Shown here: positions 1 to 5,093 of the stretch, piece after piece | Position numbering within the stretch: position 1 is the stretch's first letter | Layout of the letters: each line of letters opens with the position of its first letter | From: Planctomycetaceae bacterium | GTDB taxonomy: Bacteria > Planctomycetota > Planctomycetia > Pirellulales > Thermoguttaceae | DNA length: 5,093 bases | Assembly (NCBI GenBank): GCA_031259095.1 | Contig: JAIRLW010000452.1 | Location: forward strand, 1-5,093 | Direction of reading: 5' to 3' | The notes under the pieces: model-generated | Database searches by the model: none | What the model saw: the letters and a program-made list of their open reading frames with translations, nothing else | Told to the model about the DNA's origin: nothing | Made by a program: the position numbers and the translations under genes

Positions 1-2088
1 TACGAAAACGAACACGATATTAAGGAGTTGATCGATTACGCCAAACAACTCGAAGGGCTTGCCCGCCAAGCGGGAGTTCACGCCTGCGCGGTGGTTATTG
101 CCGATAAACCGCTTATTGAATACGTTCCGCTGCAGCGGGTTAAAGACGGTCCCGATGTTGTAACGCAATGGCAGATGGGCGACGTCGAAAAAGCCGGGTT
201 GCTTAAAATGGACTTTTTGGGACTTCGTAATCTAACGATTTTGGCGCAGGCGATTGATATTATTAAGGAAACAACTGGTGAAACTGTTGATCCGTACAAA
301 TTTCCGTTGGACGATAAAAAGACTTATGAATTGCTTTGCCGCGGTGAAACGAAGGGAATTTTCCAACTCGAAGGCGGCGGGATTCGGGAATTACTGCAAC
401 GAATGAAGCCGGATAATTTTCGCGATATTATTGCAACGTTGGCGTTGTATCGTCCTGGTCCGTTGGAAGGCGGCATGGTTGATCAGTATGTTGCGGTCAA
501 ACATGGTCGGGCGAAAGCCTTTTATGAACACGAGGTGATGAAAGAAGTTCTTGCGGAAACCAACGGCGTGATGGTTTATCAGGAACAAATTATGCGGATT
601 CTGAACCGGCTTGGAAAAATTCCGTTGGGCAATTCTTATACTTGTATCAAAGCGATTAGCAAGAAGAAAGAAGAACAAATCGGTAAATATCGTGCGCAAT
701 TTGTTGAAGGGGCGCATGAAAACGGATTGACGCGGGAAAAAGCCGAAGAGGTTTTTGAATTGATTATTAAATTCGCCGGTTATGGTTTCAATAAATCTCA
801 TTCGACGGCTTATGCGCTGATTGCTTATATGACGGCTTATTTGAAGGCGCATTATCCGGTCGAATTTATGGCGTCGCTGCTTTGCGGTGATATTTCAAAA
901 CGAAATTTTACTAACAAGGATTCGACGGTGGAACATATTGAGGATTGCCAGCGGATGGGAATTACGGTGGTTCCGCCGGACGTGAATTTTTCGAAACAAC
1001 TTTATTCCGTAACGGACAGAAAAATCATGTTTGCATTGAGTGCGGTTAAAAATTGCGGAGATTGGGCGGCGGATAAAATTGTTTTTGCCCGCGAAAAAGG
1101 CGGACGGTTCAAAGACTTGTTTGATTTTTGCGAGCGGGTTGACAAAAGAGCGTGTTCGCGCGGAACGGTTGAAACACTTATTAAAGCGGGAGCGTTTGAT
1201 TCTTTGGGTTGTCCTCGTTCTCAACTTTTCCGTATGGTTGAGCAGGCGTTTAAGTCGGCGCATAGTGCGGCGGAGGATTTGGCAAAAGGTCAGCAAAGCC
1301 TTTTTGCGTTGCAAGAAGAAGCGGAGCCTGCTGCTAAACCTGCGGCATTGGCGGGTTTGCCGGATATTCCCGAATGGTCTGATAAGGAAAAAGCGGTTTA
1401 TGAAAAAGAATCGCTTGGTTTTTATCTTTCGTCGCATCCGCTCAAAGAATATGAAACACTTTTCGGACAAATTCGTTCTCACCGTTGTTACGAAGCGGCG
1501 GGGTTGCCGGATCGGACTGAAGTTGTTTTGGCGGGAGCGGTCAATGATATTAAAATTACTGCAACTAAAACGAATAATAAACAATTTGCCATGTTTACGT
1601 TGGAAGATATTGAGGGACCGATACGCTCAATTATTTGGCCCGACCAATACGCCAAGTATCCGCATTTGATTAAAAGTGAAGCAATTGTTTTTGCAACGGG
1701 ACGAATAGACCGAACTCGCGGACAAAATGACAATGACGGTAATTTTATTGTCAATGAATTGTACACGGTTGAAGAAGCAATGGAACAATTATCGCGCGGA
1801 CTGGGCATTACTTTAGACGAACATCGTCATTCTGTTGAGAGTATCAAGAAGTTGTACGAAATTTTGCGCGGTTATCCGGGTTCTGGGACGCTTGAACTTT
1901 CCGTACAACTTCGCAACGGTTCGCTTGCCCAATTCCGCAATCCGAAGTTACGAATAGCAATGCGGTCAGAGGTTCAGCAGCGTGTTGTCGAACTTCTCGG
2001 CAAAGATTCGATCCGTCTTCTCAAAGCGCCTCCGAAAAAAAATGATAACCGAAACAATTTCAGATCACGGAACCGCAATAATTATTAA
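1..2088 (+). CDS. dnaE: DNA polymerase III alpha subunit, 3' part (N-terminus outside window)
   Basis: This is the catalytic subunit of the bacterial replicative polymerase. The frame is open from base 1, giving 695 visible residues; by comparison with E. coli DnaE roughly 480-490 N-terminal residues (PHP domain and first palm aspartates) lie upstream. Numbering from base 1, the palm motif KMDFLGLRNLT holds D71, matching the third catalytic aspartate (D555 in E. coli). The fingers follow, with GIFQLEGGG (about 119-127), LYRPGPLEGGMVDQY (from 149) and YGFNKSHSTAYAL (from 261). A helix-hairpin-helix region covers about 342-403, QQSLF at 431-435 fits the beta-clamp-binding consensus, and an OB fold lies at about 507-587. 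A C-terminal domain and an Asn/Arg-rich basic tail end at TAA 2086-2088. No proofreading exonuclease domain is visible in this part. YTCIKAISKKK in the fingers recalls planctomycete DnaE (from memory). The frame is intact, with no intein or frameshift. Confidence 0.97.
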   Translation, partial: YENEHDIKELIDYAKQLEGLARQAGVHACAVVIADKPLIEYVPLQRVKDGPDVVTQWQMGDVEKAGLLKMDFLGLRNLTILAQAIDIIKETTGETVDPYKFPLDDKKTYELLCRGETKGIFQLEGGGIRELLQRMKPDNFRDIIATLALYRPGPLEGGMVDQYVAVKHGRAKAFYEHEVMKEVLAETNGVMVYQEQIMRILNRLGKIPLGNSYTCIKAISKKKEEQIGKYRAQFVEGAHENGLTREKAEEVFELIIKFAGYGFNKSHSTAYALIAYMTAYLKAHYPVEFMASLLCGDISKRNFTNKDSTVEHIEDCQRMGITVVPPDVNFSKQLYSVTDRKIMFALSAVKNCGDWAADKIVFAREKGGRFKDLFDFCERVDKRACSRGTVETLIKAGAFDSLGCPRSQLFRMVEQAFKSAHSAAEDLAKGQQSLFALQEEAEPAAKPAALAGLPDIPEWSDKEKAVYEKESLGFYLSSHPLKEYETLFGQIRSHRCYEAAGLPDRTEVVLAGAVNDIKITATKTNNKQFAMFTLEDIEGPIRSIIWPDQYAKYPHLIKSEAIVFATGRIDRTRGQNDNDGNFIVNELYTVEEAMEQLSRGLGITLDEHRHSVESIKKLYEILRGYPGSGTLELSVQLRNGSLAQFRNPKLRIAMRSEVQQRVVELLGKDSIRLLKAPPKKNDNRNNFRSRNRNNY

Positions 2089-2303
2089 CACCCAAACCGA
2101 ACCCAAAAAGTGTAATGTTTTATTTTGCAGCGATTTATACAACATCTGCATTTTGATTAGGCAGTACACAAAAATAAGCCGATAATGAGGTAATAAGGTT
2201 AGTATTTTGGGGATTCATTGCTGCTGAGGTTGTTTTAAACAATCGTTAAGAAAAATTAGGTAGAAAATGAGGTTGGTGAAAAATGAAATTAAATCTATAG
2301 GAA

Positions 2304-2321
2304 AATTCCACTGATATATTA
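2304..2321 (+). repeat. Solo copy of the 18-base end repeat AATTCCACTGATATATTA
   Basis: This 18-mer occurs three times in the window: here, as its exact reverse complement at 2691-2708, and again in this orientation at 2958-2975. The two same-strand copies also share two more A residues on the left (2302-2321 and 2956-2975, 20 of 20 identical). The copies at 2691 and 2958 form the ends of the palindromic element. This one lies 369 bases to the left of it and is inverted relative to the nearer end, so it could bound a second, adjacent unit (2304-2708) or be the remnant of another insertion. Confidence 0.85.
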
Positions 2322-2360
2322 TGAAATTTCTAAAAATTCGTTTTTAATCACAGAACTATT

Positions 2361-2398
2361 TGTCCCAATTTGTCCCTAAAGTCCCTTCTGTCCCTAAA
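2361..2398 (+). repeat. Cluster of TGTCCC direct repeats
   Basis: TGTCCC begins at 2361, 2371 and 2389, and GTCCC also occurs at 2381. TGTCCCTAAA is exactly repeated at 2371-2380 and 2389-2398. The 9-mer TGTCCCTAA occurs again inside the hairpin upstream of the DHH gene (3855-3863), so the motif belongs to a short repeat family in this genome. No function can be read from it. Confidence 0.55.
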
Positions 2399-2499
2399 AT
2401 TGAGGCTTATAGAGACAAATGATTTTGTTCAAGGTTCCCGTTATTTTATTTGGCAAAATGGTTATTTTGGGAAAAATGGGAAATCGGGCGATAATTCAG

Positions 2500-2529
2500 T
2501 TGACAGTGATGGCATGTTTCGGTTATACT
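2500..2529 (+). promoter_or_regulatory. Candidate sigma-70-type promoter in the spacer
   Basis: A perfect -35 hexamer TTGACA (2500-2505) is followed after 18 bases by TATACT (2524-2529), which matches 5 of 6 positions of the -10 consensus. Transcription would start near 2536. No open reading frame with a ribosome binding site follows within 400 bases; a stem-loop comes at 2606-2627 and the palindromic element begins at 2691. It may drive a short non-coding RNA, drive a leader running towards the nuclease gene at 3030, or be a chance match in AT-rich DNA. Confidence 0.35.
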
Positions 2530-2605
2530 ATGGGACTCTGTTGACGTTTCCTAAAAATTCAGATGATTCTTCCGAATCAATGCGGTCATGCGATGAATAT
2601 TTTCT

Positions 2606-2627
2606 ATTTCGATTTCATGATCGAAAT
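2606..2627 (+). other. Perfect 8-bp stem-loop downstream of the candidate promoter
   Basis: ATTTCGAT (2606-2613) pairs with ATCGAAAT (2620-2627) around the 6-base loop TTCATG. The stem is AT-rich and is followed by GGTTTATTT rather than a clean T run, so it is a poor intrinsic terminator. It could be the 3' hairpin of a short transcript starting near 2536, which would then be about 100 nt. The evidence for that is only the relative position. Confidence 0.3.
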
Positions 2628-2648
2628 GGTTTATTTAAATAGATCGTC

Positions 2649-2675
2649 CGCAGATTACGCTGATTTTCGCAGATT
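2649..2675 (+). repeat. Three imperfect CGCAGATT units
   Basis: CGCAGATT (2649), CGCTGATT (2658) and CGCAGATT (2668) follow one another with a 9-10 base period. From memory, this pattern is a widespread intergenic repeat type found in several phyla. It lies just left of the palindromic element. No function is established that I know of. Confidence 0.5.
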
Positions 2676-2690
2676 GTTTTAAAAAATCGG

Positions 2691-2975
2691 TAATATATCA
2701 GTGGAATTATTGTTTGAGGTTAAAAAAGTATTTGCCCTGAAAGGGCAATAGGATTATAGCCTACCCCAACGGGGTAGGTTCAAGGATCATCACCAACCGA
2801 AGCCCTGAAAGGGCGGCAAGATTATAAACGGTTCGTCATTTAATTATTTTCCTGTTGCCCTTTCAAGGCATTGAGTTGGCGGGGGGAACTTTAACCCTAC
2901 CCCGTTGGGGTAGGCTATAATCCTGACGCCCCTTTCGGGGCTAAGATAAAAAATAAAAATTCCACTGATATATTA
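2691..2975. repeat. 285-base nested palindromic element with 18-bp terminal inverted repeats and six hairpins
   Basis: The ends are exact inverted copies of one 18-mer (2691-2708 and 2958-2975). Inside is a second exact inverted repeat of 29 bases (2750-2778 and 2896-2924). Each 29-base arm contains a perfect 8-bp hairpin, CCTACCCC-AAC-GGGGTAGG (2760-2778) and its reverse complement (2896-2914). Each arm also carries two hairpins of the GCCCTGAAAGGGC type: 2733-2747 and 2802-2814 on the left, and in reversed form 2856-2870 and 2928-2941 on the right. The order is therefore A-B-A | A'-B'-A', centred near 2833-2837. It encodes no protein. It resembles a non-autonomous transposable or REP-like element; a structured RNA or transcription stop is an alternative. 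Similar hairpins are, as I recall, common in environmental planctomycete-type genomes, but I know of no assigned function. Confidence 0.85.
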
Positions 2976-2976
2976 C

Positions 2977-3000
2977 AAAAATCGCTTGCGTCCTCTGCGA
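2977..3000 (+). repeat. Left arm of imperfect 24-base inverted repeat flanking the nuclease-fold gene
   Basis: This arm matches the reverse complement of 3730-3753 at 21 of 24 positions. The outer 14 bases (2977-2990, AAAAATCGCTTGCG) are identical to the reverse complement of 3740-3753. The arm starts one base after the palindromic element ends. Together the arms enclose exactly one gene (3030-3704), so a small cassette is possible. Independent copies of a common intergenic repeat would look the same. Confidence 0.55.
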
Positions 3001-3029
3001 ACAACAACAGATTAACTAACTAAAAAATC

Positions 3030-3704
3030 ATGCCTAAAAAATCAATTAATTACGAAAAAGGTCTTACTTTCGAAAAAGTCTGGGCTGGTATTCAGGAACT
3101 AGGAAAAAAATATGACGCCATCTTTGAGCGTGAGGCGAAAGAACGTCAGGAACGTGAAGAGCGAGAGACGAAAGAATCCGAAAAACGGCGAAAAGAAGCC
3201 GAAGAACGGATGAAGAAACTCGAAGAAGAGGTCAATAAAACAACCCTTTCGGTTAATCGACTCAGCGAAAATATGGGCGGTCTTAGTAATCGTTTTGGCG
3301 AAATGGTCGAACATCTGGTTGCTCCCAATATCGCCGAACGATTCAACGAACTCGGTTATCATTTCAATAAAATTTGTAACCGTGTCGAATTTCGTGAAAA
3401 CGGACAAGTGATTACCGAAGTTGATCTTTTACTCGAAAATGAAAAAACGGTTGCTATTATTGAAATCAAATCGAACCCCACCACTCACGATATCAAAAAA
3501 CACCTAAAACGAATGCAAATTGTACGCCGAGATTTTGAACGGTCCGGAACTATCAGGAAAGAGTTGATTGGTGCGGTTGCCGGCGCCATTTTTTCTGATG
3601 AAGTTAAGGACTTGACCCTTGAGACCGGTTTTTACGTGATCGCTCAAACCGGTGATACCGTCAAAATCGACGTTCCTGAACATTTCAAACCAAGAATATT
3701 TTAA
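3030..3704 (+). CDS. Coiled-coil PD-(D/E)XK nuclease-fold protein, DUF3782-like
   Basis: This 224-residue, probably cytosolic protein has no signal peptide or membrane segment. Residues about 32-70 are almost entirely Glu, Lys and Arg and should form a charged coiled coil. A conserved-looking block NMGGLSNRFGEMVEHLVAP (81-99) leads into a restriction-endonuclease-like core. There, EVDLLL places D132 and IEIKS places E145 and K147, the D...ExK pattern of PD-(D/E)XK enzymes. The C-terminal GFYVIAQTGDTVKIDVPE is, from memory, typical of this family, which is often multicopy in planctomycetes, spirochaetes and cyanobacteria. Its substrate is unknown; DNA cleavage is an inference from the fold. 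An in-frame TAA at 3021-3023 just before ATG 3030 rules out a longer form, although no Shine-Dalgarno sequence precedes it. It stands alone, 941 bases after dnaE and 231 bases before the DHH gene, between inverted repeats. Confidence 0.88.
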   Translation: MPKKSINYEKGLTFEKVWAGIQELGKKYDAIFEREAKERQEREERETKESEKRRKEAEERMKKLEEEVNKTTLSVNRLSENMGGLSNRFGEMVEHLVAPNIAERFNELGYHFNKICNRVEFRENGQVITEVDLLLENEKTVAIIEIKSNPTTHDIKKHLKRMQIVRRDFERSGTIRKELIGAVAGAIFSDEVKDLTLETGFYVIAQTGDTVKIDVPEHFKPRIF

Positions 3705-3712
3705 GTAGTAGT

Positions 3713-3740
3713 GAATCATGGAGAATGAATCGTGGAGAAC
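3713..3740 (+). repeat. 14-base tandem duplication after the nuclease-fold gene
   Basis: GAATCATGGAGAAT (3713-3726) is followed directly by GAATCGTGGAGAAC (3727-3740), with 12 of 14 bases identical. It begins 8 bases after the stop codon and overlaps the right arm of the 24-base inverted repeat. It may be the remnant of a longer tandem array. Confidence 0.6.
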
Positions 3741-3753
3741 GCAAGCGATTTTT
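3730..3753 (-). repeat. Right arm of imperfect 24-base inverted repeat flanking the nuclease-fold gene
   Basis: This is the partner of 2977-3000: 21 of 24 positions match in inverted orientation, including an exact run of 14 (3740-3753). It begins 25 bases after the stop codon of the nuclease-fold gene. I see no obvious target-site duplication outside the two arms, so transposition is not proven. Confidence 0.55.
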
Positions 3754-3801
3754 CAAAATAATCGTATCTATTCAGTAGAATGTTTAAAATTTTCGTGTTT
3801 C

Positions 3802-3871
3802 TGTCCTGTTAGGAACAACATATTGGTAGAAAATGATTGCAATTAAAAATATTGTGTCCCTAACGGGACAC
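3802..3871. repeat. Mirrored pair of TGTCC hairpins upstream of the DHH gene
   Basis: The right hairpin is perfect: GTGTCCC (3854-3860), loop TAAC, GGGACAC (3865-3871). The left one, TGTCCTGTTAGGAACA (3802-3817), is an imperfect inverted copy of it, 14 of 16 when reverse-complemented, and its own stem has a C-A mismatch. The flanks (ACAACATATT after the left, AATATTGTGT in the right) also match in inverted form, so the whole 70 bases are a degenerate palindrome. It lies about 65-130 bases upstream of the DHH start. The right hairpin is followed by TGATTATTTTTT and could weakly terminate transcription arriving from upstream, or act in a leader. Confidence 0.6.
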
Positions 3872-3921
3872 TGATTATTTTTTATACCATTTTTTAGTGT
3901 TACAATTTATTTCATTGTTAA

Positions 3922-3929
3922 AAAGGAGA
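3922..3929 (+). promoter_or_regulatory. Shine-Dalgarno site deciding the DHH gene start
   Basis: AAAGGAGA lies 6 bases upstream of ATG 3936. It decides the start, because the same frame is open back to a GTG at 3897 that has no such site. It is the only clear Shine-Dalgarno sequence in the window. A TACAAT hexamer at 3901-3906 could be a -10 box, but the -35 region (3878-3883) is only a T run, so a promoter there is weakly supported. Confidence 0.8.
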
Positions 3930-3935
3930 TTTATT

Positions 3936-4847
3936 ATGCGGCTTGTAACCCGATCAGATTTCGACGGACTTGTTTGTGGAATGCTTTTAAAAGAAGAAGG
4001 AATCATTGATTCTGTCCAATTTGTGCATCCGAAAGACTTGCAAGACGGTTTATTCAAGGCGGAACCTGATGATATTTTATGTAATGTTCCGTTTGTGCCT
4101 GGTTGCGGGATGTGGTTTGATCATCATTCCAGCGAGGCAGAACGGGTCGGATGGACACAAGAAGTGAAAGGGGGCAGCAAGAAGGCTCCGTCTTGTGCAG
4201 GAATTGTGTACGAATATTTTGGCGGAGAAAAAAAGTTTTTGAAATTCAAAGAATTGGTTAGAGCGGTTGATAAGGTCGATTCCGGTCAACTCACGGCGGA
4301 GGATATTCGTAATCCGCAAGGTTGGGTGTTGATTGGTTTTATTGCCGATCCGCGTACCGGATTAGGACGGTTTCACCATTTCCGAATTTCAAATTATCAG
4401 TTAATGATGGCGTTTATCGAGCATTTACGAACAAAAACGCTTGATGAAATTTTGGCGCATCCTGATGTGAAGGAACGAATTGACCTTTACCAACAGCAAA
4501 CAAATCTGTTTGTTGAAATGGTTATTAAGTATTCAAAAACGGACGGCAATGTGTTAATCACGGATTTACGGGGAATTGATCCGATTTACACAAGTAATCG
4601 TTTCACTATTTACAGCGTCTTTCCGGAACAAAATGTGTCGCTTTGGATTACCGATGGTAAGGCGAAAGTCAATGTGATGATTTCGTGCGGTTACAGTGTC
4701 GTCAACCGAACCTGTACGGCAGATGTGGGAGCGTTAATGCTCCGGTACGGCGGCGGCGGTCATAAACAGGTGGGAACTTGTCAGACGCCTGTTGAAAATG
4801 CCGACCAAATTATTGCCGAAATTGTCAAGGGATTGAAAAGTAGTTAA
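3936..4847 (+). CDS. DHH/DHHA1 family phosphoesterase
   Basis: This 303-residue, probably cytosolic, metal-dependent phosphoesterase has the two-domain layout of compact DHH proteins. The N-terminal DHH domain shows SDFDG (7-11, motif I with D8 and D10), ILCNVP (47-52, motif II), FDHHSSE (61-67, the DHH signature at 62-64) and AVDKVDSG (110-117, motif IV with D112 and D115). The C-terminal DHHA1 domain ends in the substrate-binding loop YGGGGHKQVGTC (271-282). Motif II carries N50 where most families have Asp; I recall this as normal for a planctomycete-type branch annotated as exopolyphosphatase. The length resembles NrnA-type nanoRNase/pAp phosphatases, and there are no CBS, RecJ-specific or membrane domains. 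The substrate (oligoribonucleotide, pAp, linear dinucleotide or polyphosphate) cannot be decided. Start ATG 3936 is set by the Shine-Dalgarno site at 3922-3929. It appears monocistronic, with a large hairpin starting 22 bases after the stop. Confidence 0.93.
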   Translation: MRLVTRSDFDGLVCGMLLKEEGIIDSVQFVHPKDLQDGLFKAEPDDILCNVPFVPGCGMWFDHHSSEAERVGWTQEVKGGSKKAPSCAGIVYEYFGGEKKFLKFKELVRAVDKVDSGQLTAEDIRNPQGWVLIGFIADPRTGLGRFHHFRISNYQLMMAFIEHLRTKTLDEILAHPDVKERIDLYQQQTNLFVEMVIKYSKTDGNVLITDLRGIDPIYTSNRFTIYSVFPEQNVSLWITDGKAKVNVMISCGYSVVNRTCTADVGALMLRYGGGGHKQVGTCQTPVENADQIIAEIVKGLKSS

Positions 4848-4869
4848 ACATAGAAAATCCCTGTTTAGT

Positions 4870-4947
4870 TTCACCGCGAAAATCACGAATGTTCACGAAA
4901 AGATGGGAAGAATAATTTTCGTGTCCATTCGTGTTTTTCGTAGTGAA
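4870..4947. repeat. Large imperfect hairpin (32-base arms) downstream of the DHH gene
   Basis: Arms 4870-4901 and 4916-4947 are reverse complements at 27 of 32 positions, around a 14-base loop. Core words are CACGAAT, CACGAAAA and their complements. As I recall, this CACGAA/TTCGTG type is a common intergenic repeat in several phyla. Its place just after the stop codon suggests that a transcript could fold here, limiting 3' decay or read-through. No T run follows immediately. Confidence 0.65.
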
Positions 4948-4963
4948 CATTCATCTGCACTTT

Positions 4964-5013
4964 CTTAAAAAAAATAGTTTAATCTCCTTATTTTTAAGTA
5001 TTTTTATTTTTTT
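4964..5013 (+). terminator. AT-rich stem with T tract, possible weak terminator
   Basis: CTTAAAAA (4964-4971) can pair with TTTTTAAG (4991-4998) across a 19-base loop, followed by a T-rich stretch ending in a run of seven T (to 5013). The stem is nearly all A-T and the loop is long, so this is a poor match to a standard intrinsic terminator. It is the only stem with a T tract downstream of the DHH gene. Confidence 0.25.
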
Positions 5014-5078
5014 GGTCTGTTTGCTTTCCGATATAAAGAGTCCCCAAATGATTCCTGTTTTTCACGCAAAAATTGTAT

Positions 5079-5093
5079 TGCCCTGAAAGGGCA
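5079..5093 (+). repeat. Copy of the TGCCCTGAAAGGGCA hairpin at the window edge
   Basis: The last 15 bases are identical to 2733-2747, the first hairpin of the palindromic element, and are preceded by GTAT in both places apart from one extra T in the earlier copy. It forms a 6-bp stem with loop GAA. It probably starts a second hairpin array that continues beyond the window. The copy of the 18-base end repeat is not seen in front of it. Confidence 0.75.

Larger units (their letters stand above)
2089..2690. other. AT-rich spacer downstream of dnaE, no convincing gene
   Basis: About 600 bases separate dnaE from the palindromic element. I see no tRNA, no rRNA and no coding region with a ribosome binding site or a recognisable product. 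A 90-codon open frame starting with TTG (2370-2642) and a 41-codon frame starting with ATG (2419-2544) overlap each other; neither has a Shine-Dalgarno sequence, and the first begins inside short TGTCCC repeats. The stretch does hold one copy of an 18-base repeat, the TGTCCC cluster, a promoter-like site and two small repeat or hairpin motifs, listed separately. No GC-rich stem with a T run follows dnaE, so its terminator is not identified. Confidence 0.7.

Noticed and set aside
895..1584. 229-codon open frame on the - strand within dnaE
   Set aside because: It is antisense to the conserved polymerase; its Arg/Phe/Asn-rich product is typical of a shadow frame.
1040..1669. 209-codon open frame on the + strand within dnaE
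   Set aside because: It lies in another frame of a strongly conserved polymerase gene; the product is dominated by Arg, Lys, Leu and Phe and shows no domain.
1982..2185. 67-codon open frame overlapping the dnaE 3' end
   Set aside because: Most of its first half overlaps dnaE in another frame, there is no ribosome binding site, and the product shows no recognisable feature.
2230..2242. TTGTTTTAAACAA palindrome as a dnaE terminator
   Set aside because: The stem is almost all A-T, lies about 140 bases after the stop codon, and has no T run after it.
2419..2544. 41-codon hydrophobic ORF, product beginning MILFKVPVILFGK
   Set aside because: It has an ATG but no Shine-Dalgarno sequence, overlaps the other spacer ORF in a different frame, and is short enough to occur by chance.
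2370..2642. 90-codon open frame (TTG start) in the dnaE spacer
   Set aside because: It starts inside TGTCCC repeats with a rare start codon and no ribosome binding site, contains the promoter-like site and a stem-loop, and its product resembles nothing I recognise.
2733..2941. CRISPR array
   Set aside because: The repeats are short self-complementary hairpins in mirrored orientation with irregular spacing, not direct repeats with uniform spacers, and no cas gene is present.
3897..3935. Longer DHH protein starting at GTG 3897
   Set aside because: There is no ribosome binding site before 3897, while AAAGGAGA sits 6 bases before ATG 3936, and the family motif I normally lies within the first ten residues, as it does from 3936.

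Overview
The window comes from a moderately AT-rich bacterium. All three genes I can support lie on the + strand, and the spacers between them are long and full of repeats. Several features suggest Planctomycetota, possibly a low-GC gut-type lineage. The DnaE fingers segment reads YTCIKAISKKK, as I remember it from planctomycete replicases. There is a short DHH phosphoesterase of a kind I associate with that phylum, little use of Shine-Dalgarno sites, and spacers rich in GCCCTGAAAGGGC-type hairpins. This assignment is an inference from memory and was not tested by a search.

Layout: 1-2088 is the 3' part of dnaE, the replicative DNA polymerase III alpha subunit. It starts outside the window and includes the last catalytic aspartate, the fingers, the helix-hairpin-helix region, a beta-clamp-binding peptide and the OB fold. 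2089-3029 is a 941-base spacer without a convincing gene. It holds three copies of an 18-base sequence, a promoter-like site, small hairpins and a 285-base nested palindromic element (2691-2975). 3030-3704 encodes a coiled-coil plus PD-(D/E)XK nuclease-fold protein that resembles the DUF3782 group, flanked by an imperfect 24-base inverted repeat. 3705-3935 carries a 14-base tandem repeat and a mirrored hairpin pair. 3936-4847 encodes a DHH/DHHA1 phosphoesterase with a clear ribosome binding site. 4848-5093 holds a large imperfect hairpin, an AT-rich stem with a T tract, and one more copy of the 15-base hairpin exactly at the window edge.

The three genes are too far apart to look like an operon, and nothing shows that they act together. 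DnaE is housekeeping. The nuclease-fold protein belongs to a family I recall as often multicopy and functionally uncharacterised. The DHH protein probably hydrolyses a phosphoester or phosphoanhydride such as nanoRNA, a cyclic dinucleotide product or polyphosphate. The most unusual content is the spacer DNA: a strictly mirrored A-B-A | A'-B'-A' series of hairpins enclosed by perfect 18-base inverted repeats. It looks like a non-autonomous mobile or REP-like element, or a structured RNA element.
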